A stretch of 64,000 nt of DNA from Pseudomonas hygromyciniae. GTDB taxonomy: Bacteria > Pseudomonadota > Gammaproteobacteria > Pseudomonadales > Pseudomonadaceae. The notes beneath the pieces are model-generated. The model was not told the origin of the DNA and made no database searches. It saw only the letters and a list, made by a program, of their open reading frames with translations. This document shows, in pieces, positions 62,492 to 64,000 of the stretch; position 1 is the first letter of the stretch; every line of letters starts with the position of its first letter. The stretch spans positions 4,710,501 through 4,774,500 of the forward strand of contig NZ_CP070506.1 of assembly GCF_016925675.1 (NCBI RefSeq). Reading direction: 5' to 3'. The position numbers were made by a program, and so were the translations under genes.

Positions 62492-63829
62492 ATGCCTGCT
62501 TTCCCAACACTGCGCCTGTGCGCTGCGCTGCTGCCTTTGTGCCTGATCACCTGTGCCCAGGCCGCCCCTGCCTTTGACCGCGAGTCGCCGTGGATGCTGG
62601 GCGATTTCGGCGGTTCCCGGACAGCGCTGTCTGAACAAGGCTACGACTTCAAGATCGACTACACCGGCGAGATGGGCAGCAACCTGCACGGCGGCTCGAA
62701 CCACGACCGCACTGCGCGCTACAGCGATCAATGGGCCTTCGGCAGTCACCTGGACTTGCAGAAGATCCTTGGCTGGCATGACGCCGAGTTCCAACTGACG
62801 ATCACCGAGCGCAGTGGCAATAACATCAGCAACGACCGCATCAACGACCCACGGGTCGGTGGCTTTACCTCGTCCCAGGAAGTCTGGGGCCGTGGCCAGA
62901 CCTGGCGCCTGACGCAGATGTGGTACCAGCAGAAATTCTTCGACCAGAAGCTGGATATCAAGGCCGGGCGTTTTGGCGAAGGCGAGGACTTCAACAGCTT
63001 CCCCTGCGACTTCCAGAACTTGGCGTTCTGTGGCTCCCAGGTGGGCAACTGGGTCGGCGGCATCTGGTACAACTGGCCCGTCAGCCAGTGGGCACTGCGG
63101 GTCAAATACCACCTGACGCCCGAGCTGTACGCGCAGATCGGCGCCTATGAACAGAACCCGTCCAACCTCGATCGCGGCAATGGCTTCAAGCTCAGCGGCA
63201 GCGGCACCCAAGGCGCCCTGCTGCCGGTGGAGCTGGTGTGGACGCCCAAGCTCAACGGCCTGCCAGGCGAATACCGCGCTGGCTATTACTACAGTAGCGC
63301 CAAGGCCAGCGATGTGTACAAGGACCGCAACGACCAGCCCGCCGCCGTCAGTGGCGAGGCCTATCGCAGCGCCTCCAGCAAGCACGGTGTGTGGTTGGGC
63401 GTGCAGCAGCAGGTCACGAGCCTGGCCAGCGACAACAGCCGTGGCTTGAGCGTGTTCGCCAACGCGACGATGCACGATAAAAAAACCAACGCTGTGGATA
63501 ACTATGTCCAGGCCGGGGTGGTTTACAAAGGTCCCTTCGATGCCCGCGCCAAGGACGATATCGGCTTTGCCGTGGCCCGCGTCCACGTCAACCCGGCGTA
63601 TCGCAAGAACGCCCAGGCCAGTAACCAGTCCCGCGCGGTCTACGACTTTGACGACGCCGCCTACCTGCCGGTGCAAGACACCGAATACAGCGCCGAACTG
63701 TATTACGGCGTGCACGTCAGCAACTGGCTGACGGTGCGCCCGAACCTGCAATACATCCGTCATCCAGGGGCCGTCGCCCAGGTGGATGACGCGCTGGTCG
63801 GCGGGATCAAGCTGCAAGCGTCCTTCTGA
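62492..63829 (+). CDS. oprB: Carbohydrate-selective porin OprB
   Basis: A 445-residue outer-membrane porin with a signal peptide (cleaved near CAQAA). It has PWMLGDFGGSRTALSEQGYDF at the mature N-terminus, typical of OprB, and ends in QASF with the terminal Phe. It lets glucose and other sugars into the periplasm. I chose the ATG at 62492 over an in-frame TTG two codons earlier. gcd follows 100 bp downstream, so imported glucose meets the dehydrogenase. Confidence 0.92.
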   Translation: MPAFPTLRLCAALLPLCLITCAQAAPAFDRESPWMLGDFGGSRTALSEQGYDFKIDYTGEMGSNLHGGSNHDRTARYSDQWAFGSHLDLQKILGWHDAEFQLTITERSGNNISNDRINDPRVGGFTSSQEVWGRGQTWRLTQMWYQQKFFDQKLDIKAGRFGEGEDFNSFPCDFQNLAFCGSQVGNWVGGIWYNWPVSQWALRVKYHLTPELYAQIGAYEQNPSNLDRGNGFKLSGSGTQGALLPVELVWTPKLNGLPGEYRAGYYYSSAKASDVYKDRNDQPAAVSGEAYRSASSKHGVWLGVQQQVTSLASDNSRGLSVFANATMHDKKTNAVDNYVQAGVVYKGPFDARAKDDIGFAVARVHVNPAYRKNAQASNQSRAVYDFDDAAYLPVQDTEYSAELYYGVHVSNWLTVRPNLQYIRHPGAVAQVDDALVGGIKLQASF

Positions 63830-63929
63830 ATCGCAATAAACGCAATTAGCCCTGAACCAAGCCCGCGTGCAAACGTCATCTACAGTGAACAAGCGCGGGA
63901 CTACTTTAAACGTCACGGAGAATCACACT

Positions 63930-64000
63930 ATGAGCACTGATGGTGCTTCAAGTCCAAGCCGCCTGCTGCCCAGGCTGCTGGGGATCTTGCTGCTGATTAT
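63930..64000 (+). CDS. gcd: PQQ-dependent membrane glucose dehydrogenase, 5' end only
   Basis: Only the first 23 codons lie in the window. MSTDGASSPSRLLPRLLGIL leads into the first membrane helix, as in Pseudomonas Gcd. GGAG precedes the ATG by ten bases. The enzyme oxidises glucose to gluconolactone in the periplasm. Assignment rests on this short N-terminus and on the upstream oprB. Confidence 0.8.
   Translation, partial: MSTDGASSPSRLLPRLLGILLLI

Overview
The window looks like the chromosome of a Pseudomonas of the fluorescens group. The evidence is high-GC coding, the glpK-glpR-glpD order, an acidic amino acid transporter (aatJQMP) next to its aauSR regulators, oprB followed by gcd, and many copies of the Pseudomonas REP sequence built around GGGAGCGGGCTTGCTCGCGA. 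It is cut inside glpK on the left and inside gcd on the right. I saw no rRNA, tRNA, CRISPR array or prophage.

Left part (1-31.4 kb), mostly metabolic and regulatory. Glycerol catabolism (glpK, glpR, glpD) is followed by the glutamate/aspartate ABC transporter. The transporter has an AauR-type double operator and a sigma-54 promoter, and is followed by the AauS/AauR two-component system and a GlpM-like membrane protein. Next comes a compact minus-strand operon (18463 to 11099): HAD phosphatase, class III aminotransferase, alpha/beta hydrolase, FemAB/GNAT-like transferase, sensor kinase and sigma-54-dependent response regulator. Its own sigma-54 promoter and an upstream enhancer-like dyad are visible, so it is probably autoregulated. 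I do not know its product, and it is the best candidate here for an undescribed system. Then follow a MipA/OmpV protein, an arginase-fold protein with two small multidrug-resistance-like transporters, a DsbA-like protein, a hydrolase with a divergent LysR/MetR regulator, LysE, Nudix, a degenerate YN-GYP response regulator, a zinc-independent L31 with a Zur-type box, an FMN glutamate-synthase-like protein, a decayed gtrA/gtrB pair and an OpgC-like protein.

Middle part (31.4-51.4 kb), accessory. Two giant proteins (about 2164 and 1699 residues) share an N-terminal toxin-like module, leucine-rich repeats and a C-terminal NEL-type E3 ubiquitin ligase domain with a CxD motif. Between them lie an amino acid permease, a RAYT transposase bracketed by long composite repeats, and a very divergent bifunctional penicillin-binding protein. 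After the second toxin, more of the same repeats occur, one of them split by an IS481-like element whose transposase is frameshifted.

Right part (51.4-64 kb). A five-gene CS1/alpha-type chaperone-usher fimbrial locus reads leftward from an AT-rich upstream region. To its right lie a YqjI/YqjH-like operon (PadR regulator and ferric-siderophore reductase) with a 20-bp palindrome, two small conserved genes, a ZnuD-like TonB receptor with a second Zur-type box, and oprB-gcd for glucose uptake and periplasmic oxidation, with a LacI/Cra-type palindrome upstream.
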